A stretch of DNA of 15,201 nucleotides, taken from Acidobacteriota bacterium (GTDB lineage Bacteria > Acidobacteriota > Terriglobia > Terriglobales > Acidobacteriaceae). Below, one piece after another: positions 1 through 7,404 of the stretch. The first letter of the stretch is position 1, and every line of letters starts with the position of its first letter. The notes below the pieces were generated by a model that searched no databases, was not told the origin of the DNA, and was given only the letters and a program-made list of their open reading frames with translations. The stretch is from contig JAJZMO010000286.1 of assembly GCA_021798235.1 (NCBI GenBank), forward strand, positions 1 to 15,201, in the 5' to 3' direction. The translations under genes and the position numbers were made by a program.

Positions 1-343
1 GATACACCGTATCCACGGCGGCAAGCGCGGCCAGTGGATGCGGCGACTCCGGCGTGGCGTACTCAGCAAACAGCGCAGTGAGCACGGCTTTGGCGCGCGC
101 GCTGGGTTCCTCAGGCAAGGGTGCAAAACGCTGCACAGGCAACAGCGCGCCCTCAAAGTCGCTGGCGATCAGCAGTGTGACCGGCGCATTGGGCGCATCG
201 TCGGAGGCAAGCACTGGAGCCGTGTCCTGCACGGCCAGCAGACGATCTTCCGCGCGGCTGCGCAGGCGAATTAAGTACGCAGCCATGCCGACGATGCTCA
301 GCAAGAGCGTCCAAAAAATTATCTGCTGCCAACGTGGAATCAT
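1..343 (-). CDS. GerMN-domain membrane-anchored protein (partial, 3' end outside window)
   Basis: An open frame reads leftward from ATG at 343 to the window edge (114 codons seen, no stop). Residues about 8-25 form one hydrophobic segment after MIPRWQQ, so it is probably a single N-terminal anchor or uncleaved signal. From about residue 55 the pattern TLLIASDFEGALLPVQRF, then LPEEPSARAKAVLTALF, then HPLAAL resembles the GerMN fold (spore germination GerM family). That domain also occurs in non-sporulating bacteria as a small cell-envelope module. The ATG overlaps the stop of the upstream amidase as ATGA (343-340), so the two are probably translationally coupled. The amidase partner suggests an envelope or peptidoglycan role, but no catalytic activity can be read from the sequence. 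Family assignment is moderately sure; the function is inference. Confidence 0.75.
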   Translation of the reverse strand, partial: MIPRWQQIIFWTLLLSIVGMAAYLIRLRSRAEDRLLAVQDTAPVLASDDAPNAPVTLLIASDFEGALLPVQRFAPLPEEPSARAKAVLTALFAEYATPESPHPLAALAAVDTVY

Positions 344-1110
344 GGCTGCACCTTCCAGTCGGCGCTCCAGTCGATCAAGGCCGCAGTCAGCGCGTCGGCC
401 ACCTGCTGTTGATACTTCGCATCGGAAAGCGCCGTGCCATCGTTGAGGGGCGCAACCTCCACAGCCAAGGCCGGGCAGCCGGCAGACTCCAGCGGCATCA
501 ACGTGGCGCGGCCCAGAAGCACGGGGATGTGTGCGCGCGTCAGCTCCGAATTCACCTCAGACTCCAACCGCAGACTGCGCTCAATGTATCCAGCCTGCTC
601 CGCACGCCAAGGCACAAAGTTGCGCTGGCCGTCAGGCGTGGCGCTCTGCACCTGTTCCGATGTGTATAGATGCACGCCACTGCCCGAGGCCGTTGCATGC
701 AGGGAAATACAGGCCGATGCGTGCTGGAGATTCATCGCTTGCGCACGGGCACTCCCGGTAATAGCAACGTCCGTGGTGCGTGTGAGTGTGACGGGGATCG
801 AATGCGCGCGCAGCTCAGCAGCAACGGCTTGAGCCAGTGTCAGTGTGAATGATTTCTCGTCGAGTCCGGCTTGTAGTTCCGCGCCGACATCCGCTCCACC
901 GTGGGCCGGGTCCAGCACTACGCGATACGTGGCGGATGTAGCAAAGGCAGGGGGAATTGCATTCAGCGCGGCGTTGGTTCCCGTTACAGGCTGCGGAGCA
1001 ACCACCGGTCTGCCTGATGGTTGCTGCGCAAAAACAGCCGCAGCCGCCAGCAACGGAATGCAGGCGGCCACAGAGTGTTGTCTTCGTTTCGCATCGCTAA
1101 TCCAGCGCAT
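340..1110 (-). CDS. Secreted N-acetylmuramoyl-L-alanine amidase (Amidase_3, zinc-dependent)
   Basis: The 256-residue product should cleave the amide bond between MurNAc and L-Ala of the peptidoglycan stem. After basic residues (KRRQ) comes a hydrophobic stretch ending VFAQQ, which fits a signal peptide cut near residue 29. The catalytic domain starts at about residue 60. Visible ligands fit Amidase_3: H70 in LDPAHGG (usual form DPGHGG), E85 in LDEKSFTL, H138 in CISLHA, and the catalytic Glu E218 in PALAVEVAPL. There is no obvious AMIN or SPOR domain, so this is a minimal secreted enzyme. The ATG at 1110 lies inside the end of the DUF1015 gene (14-base overlap), and the stop overlaps the GerMN start, so it sits mid-operon. 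Its role could be daughter-cell separation or wall turnover; which one is not visible. Confidence 0.9.
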   Translation of the reverse strand: MRWISDAKRRQHSVAACIPLLAAAAVFAQQPSGRPVVAPQPVTGTNAALNAIPPAFATSATYRVVLDPAHGGADVGAELQAGLDEKSFTLTLAQAVAAELRAHSIPVTLTRTTDVAITGSARAQAMNLQHASACISLHATASGSGVHLYTSEQVQSATPDGQRNFVPWRAEQAGYIERSLRLESEVNSELTRAHIPVLLGRATLMPLESAGCPALAVEVAPLNDGTALSDAKYQQQVADALTAALIDWSADWKVQP

Positions 1111-2437
1111 AGATGGCGAGGCCGCTGAGCAGCTTGGGAAAGAAGTCCGTGGACTTTTGCGGCATCACATCCCCGGCAAAGGCCACCTCCCGCAACTGGT
1201 CCAGCGTGGCCGGATTCATCAGGAAGGTGACATCGGCCTGACCATCAGCCACCTGCTGCACGGCTTCGCCCGCATCGCGCAGATAGCGCAGATGCGTCTG
1301 ATCCAGAATCGCCTGCTCCGAGATGCCCAACAGCTTCTCCAAAATAATTTTGTGCAACTGCACCACGTCCAGCTTGCGCTGGCGCTCGGCCAGCGTGCTG
1401 AGTGCAGCAGCGATCGCCTCAGGGTTGGATTGCAACAGGTACGTGCCCGTGCGCGTAACGGCAATAAAGGCGGAGCCTTTGGTTCCCGCCTCCGTCAGCG
1501 TCTTTTGCAGCGAGGCAGCGTCGGCATGTTCGGCCAGCCGCTGCACGGTAAAGAATGCCTTGGCCTGCTCCAAAAACTTGGCCGCATCAAAACCGCTCAG
1601 GCCAAAGACCACACGGTGCGTGGGCAGAATCGTCAAGCCTTCAGAGTCCATGTTGACGAAGGTCATCATGGCTGCGGCCTCTGGATACGCAGGCTGCGGC
1701 AGCGAGGGCGTATTGCTCTCATGCGAGCGCGAAGCCGAGCCGGCCTTGGGCGCGTGTTCCTTGGAATAATTCAGCGCCGTCTCATAGCGATGGTGACCGT
1801 CGGCGATGATGAGCTTCTTGTCTTGCATGGCGCTCAGCAGCATATTCAGCGTGGCCGGATCGCTGACGCGCCAGACGCGATGAATGACGCCGTATTCATC
1901 GACCACTTCGGCGTGCGGCGCGCTGGGCTTAGAGAAGAGTAGCTTTTCCGCCGTGTGCACCGGGTCCGAGTAGAGCATGAAAATCTGACCAAAGTGCGCG
2001 CGTGTGGCTTGCAGCAGGCGCAGGCGGTCCCCTTTGGGCTTGGCCAGCGTTTGCTCATGCCGATACACCACGCCCTGGCTGTAATCGCAGAGTTCCCCCA
2101 ACGCGATAAAGCCCTTGCGCTCCAGCGTCTGGTCCGTGCCGGGCACGCGATACTGCTGCGAGTAGGCGAAGACAGCCGGTTCTTTATCCTGCACCAGAAC
2201 ATCTTGGGCACGCCAGGCGTTCAGCTCTTGCGCAGCGCGGGTGTAAACGTTGTTCTCATCGTTATCGAACAACTCCGGCAGGCCAAGAATAATGCGCACC
2301 AGGTTGTAGGGGCTGCGCTGGTAATAGCTCTGCTGCATCGAAGGGGTGATCTTGTCGTAGGGTTGCGTAACGACATTTTGCAAGGAAACCTGCGCGGGAT
2401 TGTAGCGCCAGGCTCGAAAGGGATAAATGCGGGCCAT
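1097..2437 (-). CDS. DUF1015 family protein
   Basis: The 446-residue protein begins MARIYPFRAWRYN and carries hallmarks of the DUF1015 family: the early VVTQPYDKI (residues 22-30), SPYNLVRIILG (42-52), KGFIALGEL (108-116), the signature IIADGHHRYETAL (210-222) and ILPTHRVV (270-277). The His/Arg-rich ADGHHR motif is the most conserved part and looks like an active-site or ligand site. Members are soluble and widespread. Some relatives have been linked to ParB/SerK-type nucleotide chemistry, but I would not assign a reaction here. A low-complexity Ser/Pro/Ala insert lies at about 229-252. ATG at 2437 is preceded by AGGAG (2450-2454) at a rather long 12-base spacing. It is the first gene of the three-gene unit with the amidase and GerMN protein. 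Confidence 0.9.
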   Translation of the reverse strand: MARIYPFRAWRYNPAQVSLQNVVTQPYDKITPSMQQSYYQRSPYNLVRIILGLPELFDNDENNVYTRAAQELNAWRAQDVLVQDKEPAVFAYSQQYRVPGTDQTLERKGFIALGELCDYSQGVVYRHEQTLAKPKGDRLRLLQATRAHFGQIFMLYSDPVHTAEKLLFSKPSAPHAEVVDEYGVIHRVWRVSDPATLNMLLSAMQDKKLIIADGHHRYETALNYSKEHAPKAGSASRSHESNTPSLPQPAYPEAAAMMTFVNMDSEGLTILPTHRVVFGLSGFDAAKFLEQAKAFFTVQRLAEHADAASLQKTLTEAGTKGSAFIAVTRTGTYLLQSNPEAIAAALSTLAERQRKLDVVQLHKIILEKLLGISEQAILDQTHLRYLRDAGEAVQQVADGQADVTFLMNPATLDQLREVAFAGDVMPQKSTDFFPKLLSGLAIYALD

Positions 2438-2602
2438 ACGGATTTCTAGCTCCTGTGCAGGCGCTGTGTGCAGCCTGCCTTACTTGCAGAATTGCGCTGC
2501 TCTTCTATCCTTGGATTGTATCGCAGCAGACGCATGCCTTCCTGACAAATGTTGTCCGGATGCCTGCACAAATAAATCGGGCTAGCGTAGAGTAGGAGCA
2601 TC
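2438..2602. promoter_or_regulatory. Divergent intergenic region between DUF1015 operon and VWFA gene
   Basis: These 165 bases separate two divergent genes and must hold promoters for both directions. I see no convincing consensus pair. On the plus strand TTGTCC (2552-2557) is followed too closely by an AT-rich AATAAAT (2571-2577). On the minus strand a TACAAT (2515-2520) lacks a good -35. The only clear site is AGGAG at 2594-2598, the ribosome binding site of the VWFA gene. Confidence 0.4.
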
Positions 2603-3685
2603 ATGAACCGCTTGCGCAATCTACGCTTTGCCACATGTGCCGCAAGAATTCTTCCGTGGACGGCATTCTGTTTGCTGCTATCGATCGCGCCCCGTGCAGC
2701 GGCACAGACGGCACAGCCCCCCGCCACACCTGCGGCCATCGCGCAACAACCGCAACCCGCGCATCCCCGCATCCCGACGCCGGTGACCGTGCGCAATGGA
2801 ACCTTTGTCTTCCACACCTCGGTCGATGAAGTCGTGCTCAACGTCACCGTCGTCAATCACAAACAACGCCTGGTGACCACGCTGACGCAGCCGGACTTTA
2901 CCGTATTTGAAGACGGCGTTGCGCAGAAAATCCGCTCCTTCCGGCGTGAGGATGTTCCCGTTTCTTTGGGCATTTTGATCGACAACTCCGGCTCCATGTA
3001 CGACAAGCGGGACGCCGTGAACCAGGCGGCGTTGGATTTAGTGCGCGCTTCCAACCCGCAGGATGAGACCTTTATCGTCAATTTTGCCGACGACGCCTAT
3101 CTCGATCAGGACTTCACCTCCAACGTATATTTGCTGCAAAAAGGGCTGGCGCATATTGATGCCAAAGGGGGAACGGCGCTCTATGACGCTGTCTTTGCCG
3201 CTGCAGATCATCTGGCGCAGAAGGCCAAGTGGCGCAAGCAGGTGCTGCTCATCATTACGGACGGTGAGGACAACAGTTCCAGCAGCACGCTGCAGCAGAC
3301 CGTGCGCAAAGTGCAAAGCCTGCAAGGGCCGATTGTGTACTCCATCGGTCTGCTCTTTGGCGGCGGTGAATCCAAAACCGCACGCCACGCCCTGCAAACC
3401 TTGAGCAATGAGACCGGCGGACTTGCCTACTTTCCCAAGTCCATGGCGCAGGTGAACAACATTGCCGAGCAGGTGGCCGAAGATATTCGCAACCAATACA
3501 CCTTGGGCTATCACCCCACGCAGCCAGAGAGTGCGGGCGGCTATCGCAAGATTCGCGTTGTGGTGAAAGCGAAAAATATGGGCAAGCTGACCGCACGCAC
3601 CCGCCCCGGCTACTACGCAGGCACCAGCGAAAACAAGTCTGCCACGGGTTTGGTGAAGAGCACGCAGAGTGGATCCGGCCAGTAA
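2603..3685 (+). CDS. Secreted VWFA domain protein (VWFA-related acidobacterial type)
   Basis: The 360-residue protein has a signal peptide: an Arg-rich start, a hydrophobic stretch at about 17-28, and a likely cut after RAAAQ near 35. A Pro/Ala-rich linker follows to about 60. Next is a short beta-rich segment with LTQPDFTVFEDGVAQKI (94-110), typical of the acidobacterial VWFA-related family (TIGR03436 type). The VWA domain starts at about 118 and has a complete MIDAS metal site: D127-x-S129-x-S131 in IDNSGSM, T191 in GGTALYD, and D220 in ITDGEDN. The C-terminal GYHPTQPE...YRKIRVVVK...TARTRPGYYAG is also family-typical. ATG 2603 follows AGGAG by 4 bases. Such domains bind protein ligands through a divalent metal; the partner is unknown. 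It is 96 bases upstream of mraY with no terminator between, so it may head the mraY transcript. Confidence 0.92.
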   Translation: MNRLRNLRFATCAARILPWTAFCLLLSIAPRAAAQTAQPPATPAAIAQQPQPAHPRIPTPVTVRNGTFVFHTSVDEVVLNVTVVNHKQRLVTTLTQPDFTVFEDGVAQKIRSFRREDVPVSLGILIDNSGSMYDKRDAVNQAALDLVRASNPQDETFIVNFADDAYLDQDFTSNVYLLQKGLAHIDAKGGTALYDAVFAAADHLAQKAKWRKQVLLIITDGEDNSSSSTLQQTVRKVQSLQGPIVYSIGLLFGGGESKTARHALQTLSNETGGLAYFPKSMAQVNNIAEQVAEDIRNQYTLGYHPTQPESAGGYRKIRVVVKAKNMGKLTARTRPGYYAGTSENKSATGLVKSTQSGSGQ

Positions 3686-3771
3686 TCCGCCGCAAAACAC
3701 ACACAGGATCGCGACAACCGTTTACCATAACCAGAGAATTCCGCTTGCATGCGCTCGCTACTGGCAGGCGT

Positions 3772-3778
3772 GGGAGGA
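3772..3778 (+). promoter_or_regulatory. Ribosome binding site favouring a TTG start for mraY
   Basis: GGGAGGA lies 3 bases before TTG 3782. The in-frame ATG at 3749 has no comparable Shine-Dalgarno sequence (only GAG at 3734-3736). Starting at TTG gives [12 protein letters not shown], which matches the usual MraY N-terminus; the 11 extra residues from ATG 3749 do not. Confidence 0.6.
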
Positions 3779-3781
3779 CGA

Positions 3782-4915
3782 TTGCTCTACTGGCTGCTCT
3801 ATCAACATCTTTTTCCGGTCTTCCGCGCGTTCCGTATCTTCCGATACCTGACCTTTCGCACGGCCTTTGCCACCTTGACGGCCTTGCTGATCGCGCTGAT
3901 GATCGGCCCATTTTTGATTGAGCAATTGCGCCAGTTCCAGATTGGCCAGTACATCCGCGAAGACGGCCCCAAGGATCACCAGAAAAAAGCAGGAACCCCC
4001 ACCATGGGCGGACTGCTCATCTGCCTGGCGATTTTGGTGCCCACGCTGCTCTGGAGCGATCTGTCGAATCCCTTTGTGTGGCTAGCTGTTTTCTCCACAG
4101 CGGGGTTTGGCGCGATTGGCTTTGCTGACGACTACATTAAAGTCGTGCGCCGCCGCAATTTGGGCCTGACGGCGCGCATGAAAATGGGCGGGCAGATATT
4201 GGTGGCACTCTGCGTGGCGCTGGCGCTGCTGGTGTTGCAACATCACGGCGAGTACTCCACGCGACTGGTGGTTCCCTTCTTCAAGCAGATTCGGCCCTCG
4301 ATGGCCCTGCACTGGCTGCAACACTCGCCCCATTTCTGGCCTCTGGCCTTTTTGCCCTTTGTGCTGTTCACGGTGCTGGTGTTGGTGGGTGCCACCAACG
4401 CCGTCAACCTAACCGACGGCCTCGATGGCTTGGCGATTGGCTGCACCATCATCGCTGCGGGCGCGCTTACCGTACTCACCTATGTCAGTGGCCACGTGAT
4501 CTTTTCTGACTATCTGGAATTGCAGCGGATGCCCCTTGTCTCTGAGTTAACCATCTTCTGCGGCTCCATGGTCGGGGCCAGCATCGGCTTCCTTTGGTAC
4601 AACGCTCATCCAGCCGAGGTCTTCATGGGCGATGTCGGCTCGCTCGCCCTGGGCGGAGCTATTGGCGCAGTGGCCATCATCATCAAACAAGAATTACTGC
4701 TGCCATTTATTGGCGGCGTCTTTGTGCTGGAGGCGCTGAGTGTAATGCTGCAAGTGGGCAGCTACAAGTTGCGCAAAAAGCGCATCTTCAAAATGGCTCC
4801 GCTGCACCATCACTTTGAACTGCTCGGCTGGTCAGAGTCCAAGGTGATTGTTCGCTTTTGGATTGCCGCGCTCGTCTTCGCGCTGCTTGCCCTCACCACG
4901 CTGAAGCTGCGCTAA
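3782..4915 (+). CDS. mraY: Phospho-N-acetylmuramoyl-pentapeptide-transferase (MraY)
   Basis: This integral membrane enzyme transfers phospho-MurNAc-pentapeptide from UDP to undecaprenyl phosphate, giving lipid I on the cytoplasmic face. All MraY landmarks are present (numbered from TTG 3782, 377 residues): [10 protein letters not shown] (26-35), [16 protein letters not shown] (62-77), the Asp pair in GFADDYIKV (116-117), [12 protein letters not shown] (209-220), the catalytic-loop [13 protein letters not shown] (280-292) and [11 protein letters not shown] (340-350) with the HHH motif. About ten hydrophobic segments fit the known topology. I chose TTG 3782 over ATG 3749 (388 residues) because of the GGGAGGA just upstream and the family N-terminus; the choice is not certain. 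murD follows after 21 bases. MurE and MurF, which usually lie upstream, are absent from this window. Confidence 0.96.
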   Translation: MLYWLLYQHLFPVFRAFRIFRYLTFRTAFATLTALLIALMIGPFLIEQLRQFQIGQYIREDGPKDHQKKAGTPTMGGLLICLAILVPTLLWSDLSNPFVWLAVFSTAGFGAIGFADDYIKVVRRRNLGLTARMKMGGQILVALCVALALLVLQHHGEYSTRLVVPFFKQIRPSMALHWLQHSPHFWPLAFLPFVLFTVLVLVGATNAVNLTDGLDGLAIGCTIIAAGALTVLTYVSGHVIFSDYLELQRMPLVSELTIFCGSMVGASIGFLWYNAHPAEVFMGDVGSLALGGAIGAVAIIIKQELLLPFIGGVFVLEALSVMLQVGSYKLRKKRIFKMAPLHHHFELLGWSESKVIVRFWIAALVFALLALTTLKLR

Positions 4916-4936
4916 CTGTTTTGCGAAAGTGAATAC

Positions 4937-6334
4937 ATGAAATTGCACGGCAAAAAAATTCTGGTCGTGGGCGCAGGACGCTCCGGCATGGCGGCGGCAC
5001 TCTTTCTGCGCCACCACGGCGCGCAGGTCACCATCTCCGACACCCGCGGCGCAGACAAGCTGGCGCGCGAGTTGCCCTTGCTGCTCGAAGCCAACATTGC
5101 CGTCGAAACCGGCGGCCACAGCACCCTGACCTTTCAGCAACAAGATGCCATCGTCGTCAGCCCAGGCATTACGCTCCACACGCCGGAGTTGCAACAGGCA
5201 CGCGGGCTGGGCATTCCCATTCTTGGCGAGTTGGAACTGGCCGCGCAGCATCTGCAGGGATCGACGCTGGCCATCACCGGCTCCAACGGCAAGACGACCA
5301 CCACCACACTCTGCGGAGAAATTCTGCGCGCCAGCGGCGCACCCGTGCTGGTTGGCGGCAACATCGGCGTGCCGGCCATCGCGCTGGTGGAACACTGCCA
5401 GCCCACAGGATGGAATGTGCTGGAAGTCTCCAGCTTTCAGTTGGAGACTGTGCACAGCTTTCGTCCGCACATCGCCATGATCCTCAACATCACTCCGGAT
5501 CACTTGGATCGTCACGGCTCCATGGGCAATTACATCGCAGCCAAGGAGCGCATCTTCGCCCATCAAACTGCAGAGGACGCACTCATCCTGAATGCCGACG
5601 ACGAAAATACACAACATGCGGCAATCCGCGCCCCAGGCCGCGTTTTCTGGTTCAGCTCGCGGCGGCCCGTGCGTCAGGGAGCCTTTGTGTTCCAAGATGC
5701 GATCGTCTTTCGCGCCAGCGAGCAATCTGCCGCGCAACCCATTTTGCCGGTCGCAGAAATTCCCCTCAAAGGCACGCACAACGTGGAAAATGTGCTGGCC
5801 TCGGTTTGCGCCGCCATGCTCGCTGGCGTGGCGCCAGAGACAATTCGCGCCGCCGTTGCAGGCTTTCGCGCTGTCGAGCATCGGCTGGAGTTTACCGCAC
5901 GCATCGCAGGCGTGGACTACTACAACGACTCCAAAGCCACCAACGTGGACGCAACCATCAAGGCCATCGAATCCTTCCCCGGTGGACTGCATTTGATCCT
6001 CGGCGGCAAAGATAAGGACTCTGATTACACGGTGCTGCGCCCGCTGCTCACCGAGCGCGTGCGCGCGGTCTACACCATCGGCGCAGCGGCGGAAAAGATC
6101 GCCGCGCAGATCGCCGAAGCCGTCGCCATACACGCCTGTGGCACGCTGGAGCGCGCCGTTCTGGACGCAGCCGCGCAGGCCCATCCGGGAGAAACCGTAC
6201 TGCTGGCCCCTGCCTGCGCCAGCTTTGATCAATTTGAAAATTACGAGCACCGCGGTCGCATCTTCAAGGATTGCGTTCTGGCGCTGGCCGCACAAAAGCA
6301 GGAGGCCCCAACATGGCCAAGCGCGTCGGCGTAG
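4937..6334 (+). CDS. murD: UDP-N-acetylmuramoyl-L-alanine--D-glutamate ligase (MurD)
   Basis: This cytoplasmic ATP-dependent ligase adds D-glutamate to UDP-MurNAc-L-Ala. The 465-residue protein shows the three Mur-ligase domains: an N-terminal Rossmann-type UDP-binding part (ILVVGAGRSGMAAA, 8-21), the central ATPase with P-loop TGSNGKTTTTT (114-124), EVSSFQLE (163-170), NITPDHLDRHG (184-194) and the Lys in IAAKERIF (K203) likely to be carbamylated. GTHNVEN (279-285) and HRLEF (315-319) follow. The C-terminal domain has YNDSKATN (329-336), GGKDKDSDY (356-364) and LLAPACASFDQF (422-433), as in MurD. It is slightly longer than E. coli MurD. ATG 4937 has only a weak purine-rich site (GCGAAAGTG), so translation may be coupled to mraY. 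Its last 22 bases overlap ftsW. Confidence 0.96.
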   Translation: MKLHGKKILVVGAGRSGMAAALFLRHHGAQVTISDTRGADKLARELPLLLEANIAVETGGHSTLTFQQQDAIVVSPGITLHTPELQQARGLGIPILGELELAAQHLQGSTLAITGSNGKTTTTTLCGEILRASGAPVLVGGNIGVPAIALVEHCQPTGWNVLEVSSFQLETVHSFRPHIAMILNITPDHLDRHGSMGNYIAAKERIFAHQTAEDALILNADDENTQHAAIRAPGRVFWFSSRRPVRQGAFVFQDAIVFRASEQSAAQPILPVAEIPLKGTHNVENVLASVCAAMLAGVAPETIRAAVAGFRAVEHRLEFTARIAGVDYYNDSKATNVDATIKAIESFPGGLHLILGGKDKDSDYTVLRPLLTERVRAVYTIGAAAEKIAAQIAEAVAIHACGTLERAVLDAAAQAHPGETVLLAPACASFDQFENYEHRGRIFKDCVLALAAQKQEAPTWPSASA

Positions 6335-7404
6335 ATAAATGGCTCTTCGGCGTAACGCTGCTACTGGTGCTCTTCGGACTGGTGATGGTCTTCAGCGCCT
6401 CCGCCGTCATGGCCAAGGCTCGTTACGGCTCACCGTACACGTTTGTTTTGAAGCAATCGTTGTGGGCAGGTGTGGGCCTGGTGGCGCTCTTCGCCATGAT
6501 GCGCATCGACTATCGCCGCTGGAATAGCCCTGCTGTGGTCTTCCCTGCCGTCGCCATCACCACGCTGCTGTTGATGGCAGCCTTCGCCATGCACGACTCC
6601 CACCACACGCACCGCTGGATTCGCTTCGGCGGCTTCAGCTTGCAGCCCTCGGAGTTGGCCAAGTCCGTGCTGGTGCTCTTTCTCGCTTGGTTTTTGCAGA
6701 CGCGCGTCAATCAAATGGAAGATTTGCGACGCTCCGTTGCGCCTGCGGTCTTGCCCAGCATTATCTTTATTGGGCTGATATTGAAGGAGCCGGACCTGGG
6801 CACGGCGCTGGTCTGCACCGCCGTTACCGCGCTGTTGCTGGCACTGGCTGGAGTGCGCCTGCGCTATTTGTTCTATGCCGCACTGGCCACTTCGCCCCTG
6901 CTGTACTACATGCTCTTTCATGTGGCGTGGCGTCGCGCGCGCATGATCGCCTTTTTGAATCCGCAGGCCGATCCACGCGGCACCGGCTTCCACATTTTGC
7001 AATCCTTAATCGCTGTTGGCAACGGCGGCATTTACGGATTGGGGCTGATGGAAGGCCACCAAAAGCTCTTCTATTTACCCGAGCCACACACCGACTTCAT
7101 CTTCGCCAACATTGCTGAGGAACTGGGCCTCATCGGCACACTCTTTGTCGTCAGCCTGTTTGTTGTGCTCGGTTGGCGCGGACTCCGCGCGGCGATTTTG
7201 TCCAAGGATCCCTTCGCGCGCTTTTTAGCCGTCGGCATTACAACGACCATTCTGATTCAAGCGTTCTTCAATATCAGCGTGGTGCTGGCGCTGGTGCCAA
7301 CCAAGGGCATCGCGCTCCCGTTCATCTCCTATGGCGGCACCTCGCTTGCGGTAATGCTGGCCAGCGTCGGTGTACTGTTGAACATCACCAAGGAGTTGGA
7401 CTAA
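6313..7404 (+). CDS. ftsW: FtsW, SEDS-family septal peptidoglycan glycosyltransferase
   Basis: The 363-residue polytopic membrane protein belongs to the SEDS family (FtsW/RodA/SpoVE), which polymerises lipid II into glycan with a partner class B PBP. Visible motifs are GLVMVFSAS (22-30), HRWIRFGGFSLQPSELAK (100-117), KEPDLGTA (158-165), FLNPQADPRGTGFH (214-227), YLPEPHTDFIFANIAEELG (254-272; D261 is the likely catalytic Asp) and ALPFISYGGTSL (334-345). FtsW rather than RodA is chosen from its place between murD and murG. An in-frame ATG exists upstream at 6271, but ATG 6313 has a full AGGAGG (6300-6305) at 7-base spacing and gives the normal short MAKR N-terminus. It overlaps murD by 22 bases and its stop shares a base with the murG start (TAATG). 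The partner FtsI is not in the window. Confidence 0.95.
   Translation: MAKRVGVDKWLFGVTLLLVLFGLVMVFSASAVMAKARYGSPYTFVLKQSLWAGVGLVALFAMMRIDYRRWNSPAVVFPAVAITTLLLMAAFAMHDSHHTHRWIRFGGFSLQPSELAKSVLVLFLAWFLQTRVNQMEDLRRSVAPAVLPSIIFIGLILKEPDLGTALVCTAVTALLLALAGVRLRYLFYAALATSPLLYYMLFHVAWRRARMIAFLNPQADPRGTGFHILQSLIAVGNGGIYGLGLMEGHQKLFYLPEPHTDFIFANIAEELGLIGTLFVVSLFVVLGWRGLRAAILSKDPFARFLAVGITTTILIQAFFNISVVLALVPTKGIALPFISYGGTSLAVMLASVGVLLNITKELD

Noticed and set aside
845..1942. A 365-codon plus-strand open frame across the amidase and DUF1015 genes
   Set aside because: It is opposite two well-supported genes, has no recognised domain and no ribosome binding site of note.
4832..6295. A 487-codon open frame on the minus strand opposite murD
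   Set aside because: murD is unmistakable on the plus strand. The antisense frame gives a low-complexity His/Gly/Cys-rich product without recognisable domains, as expected from GC-biased codons read backwards.
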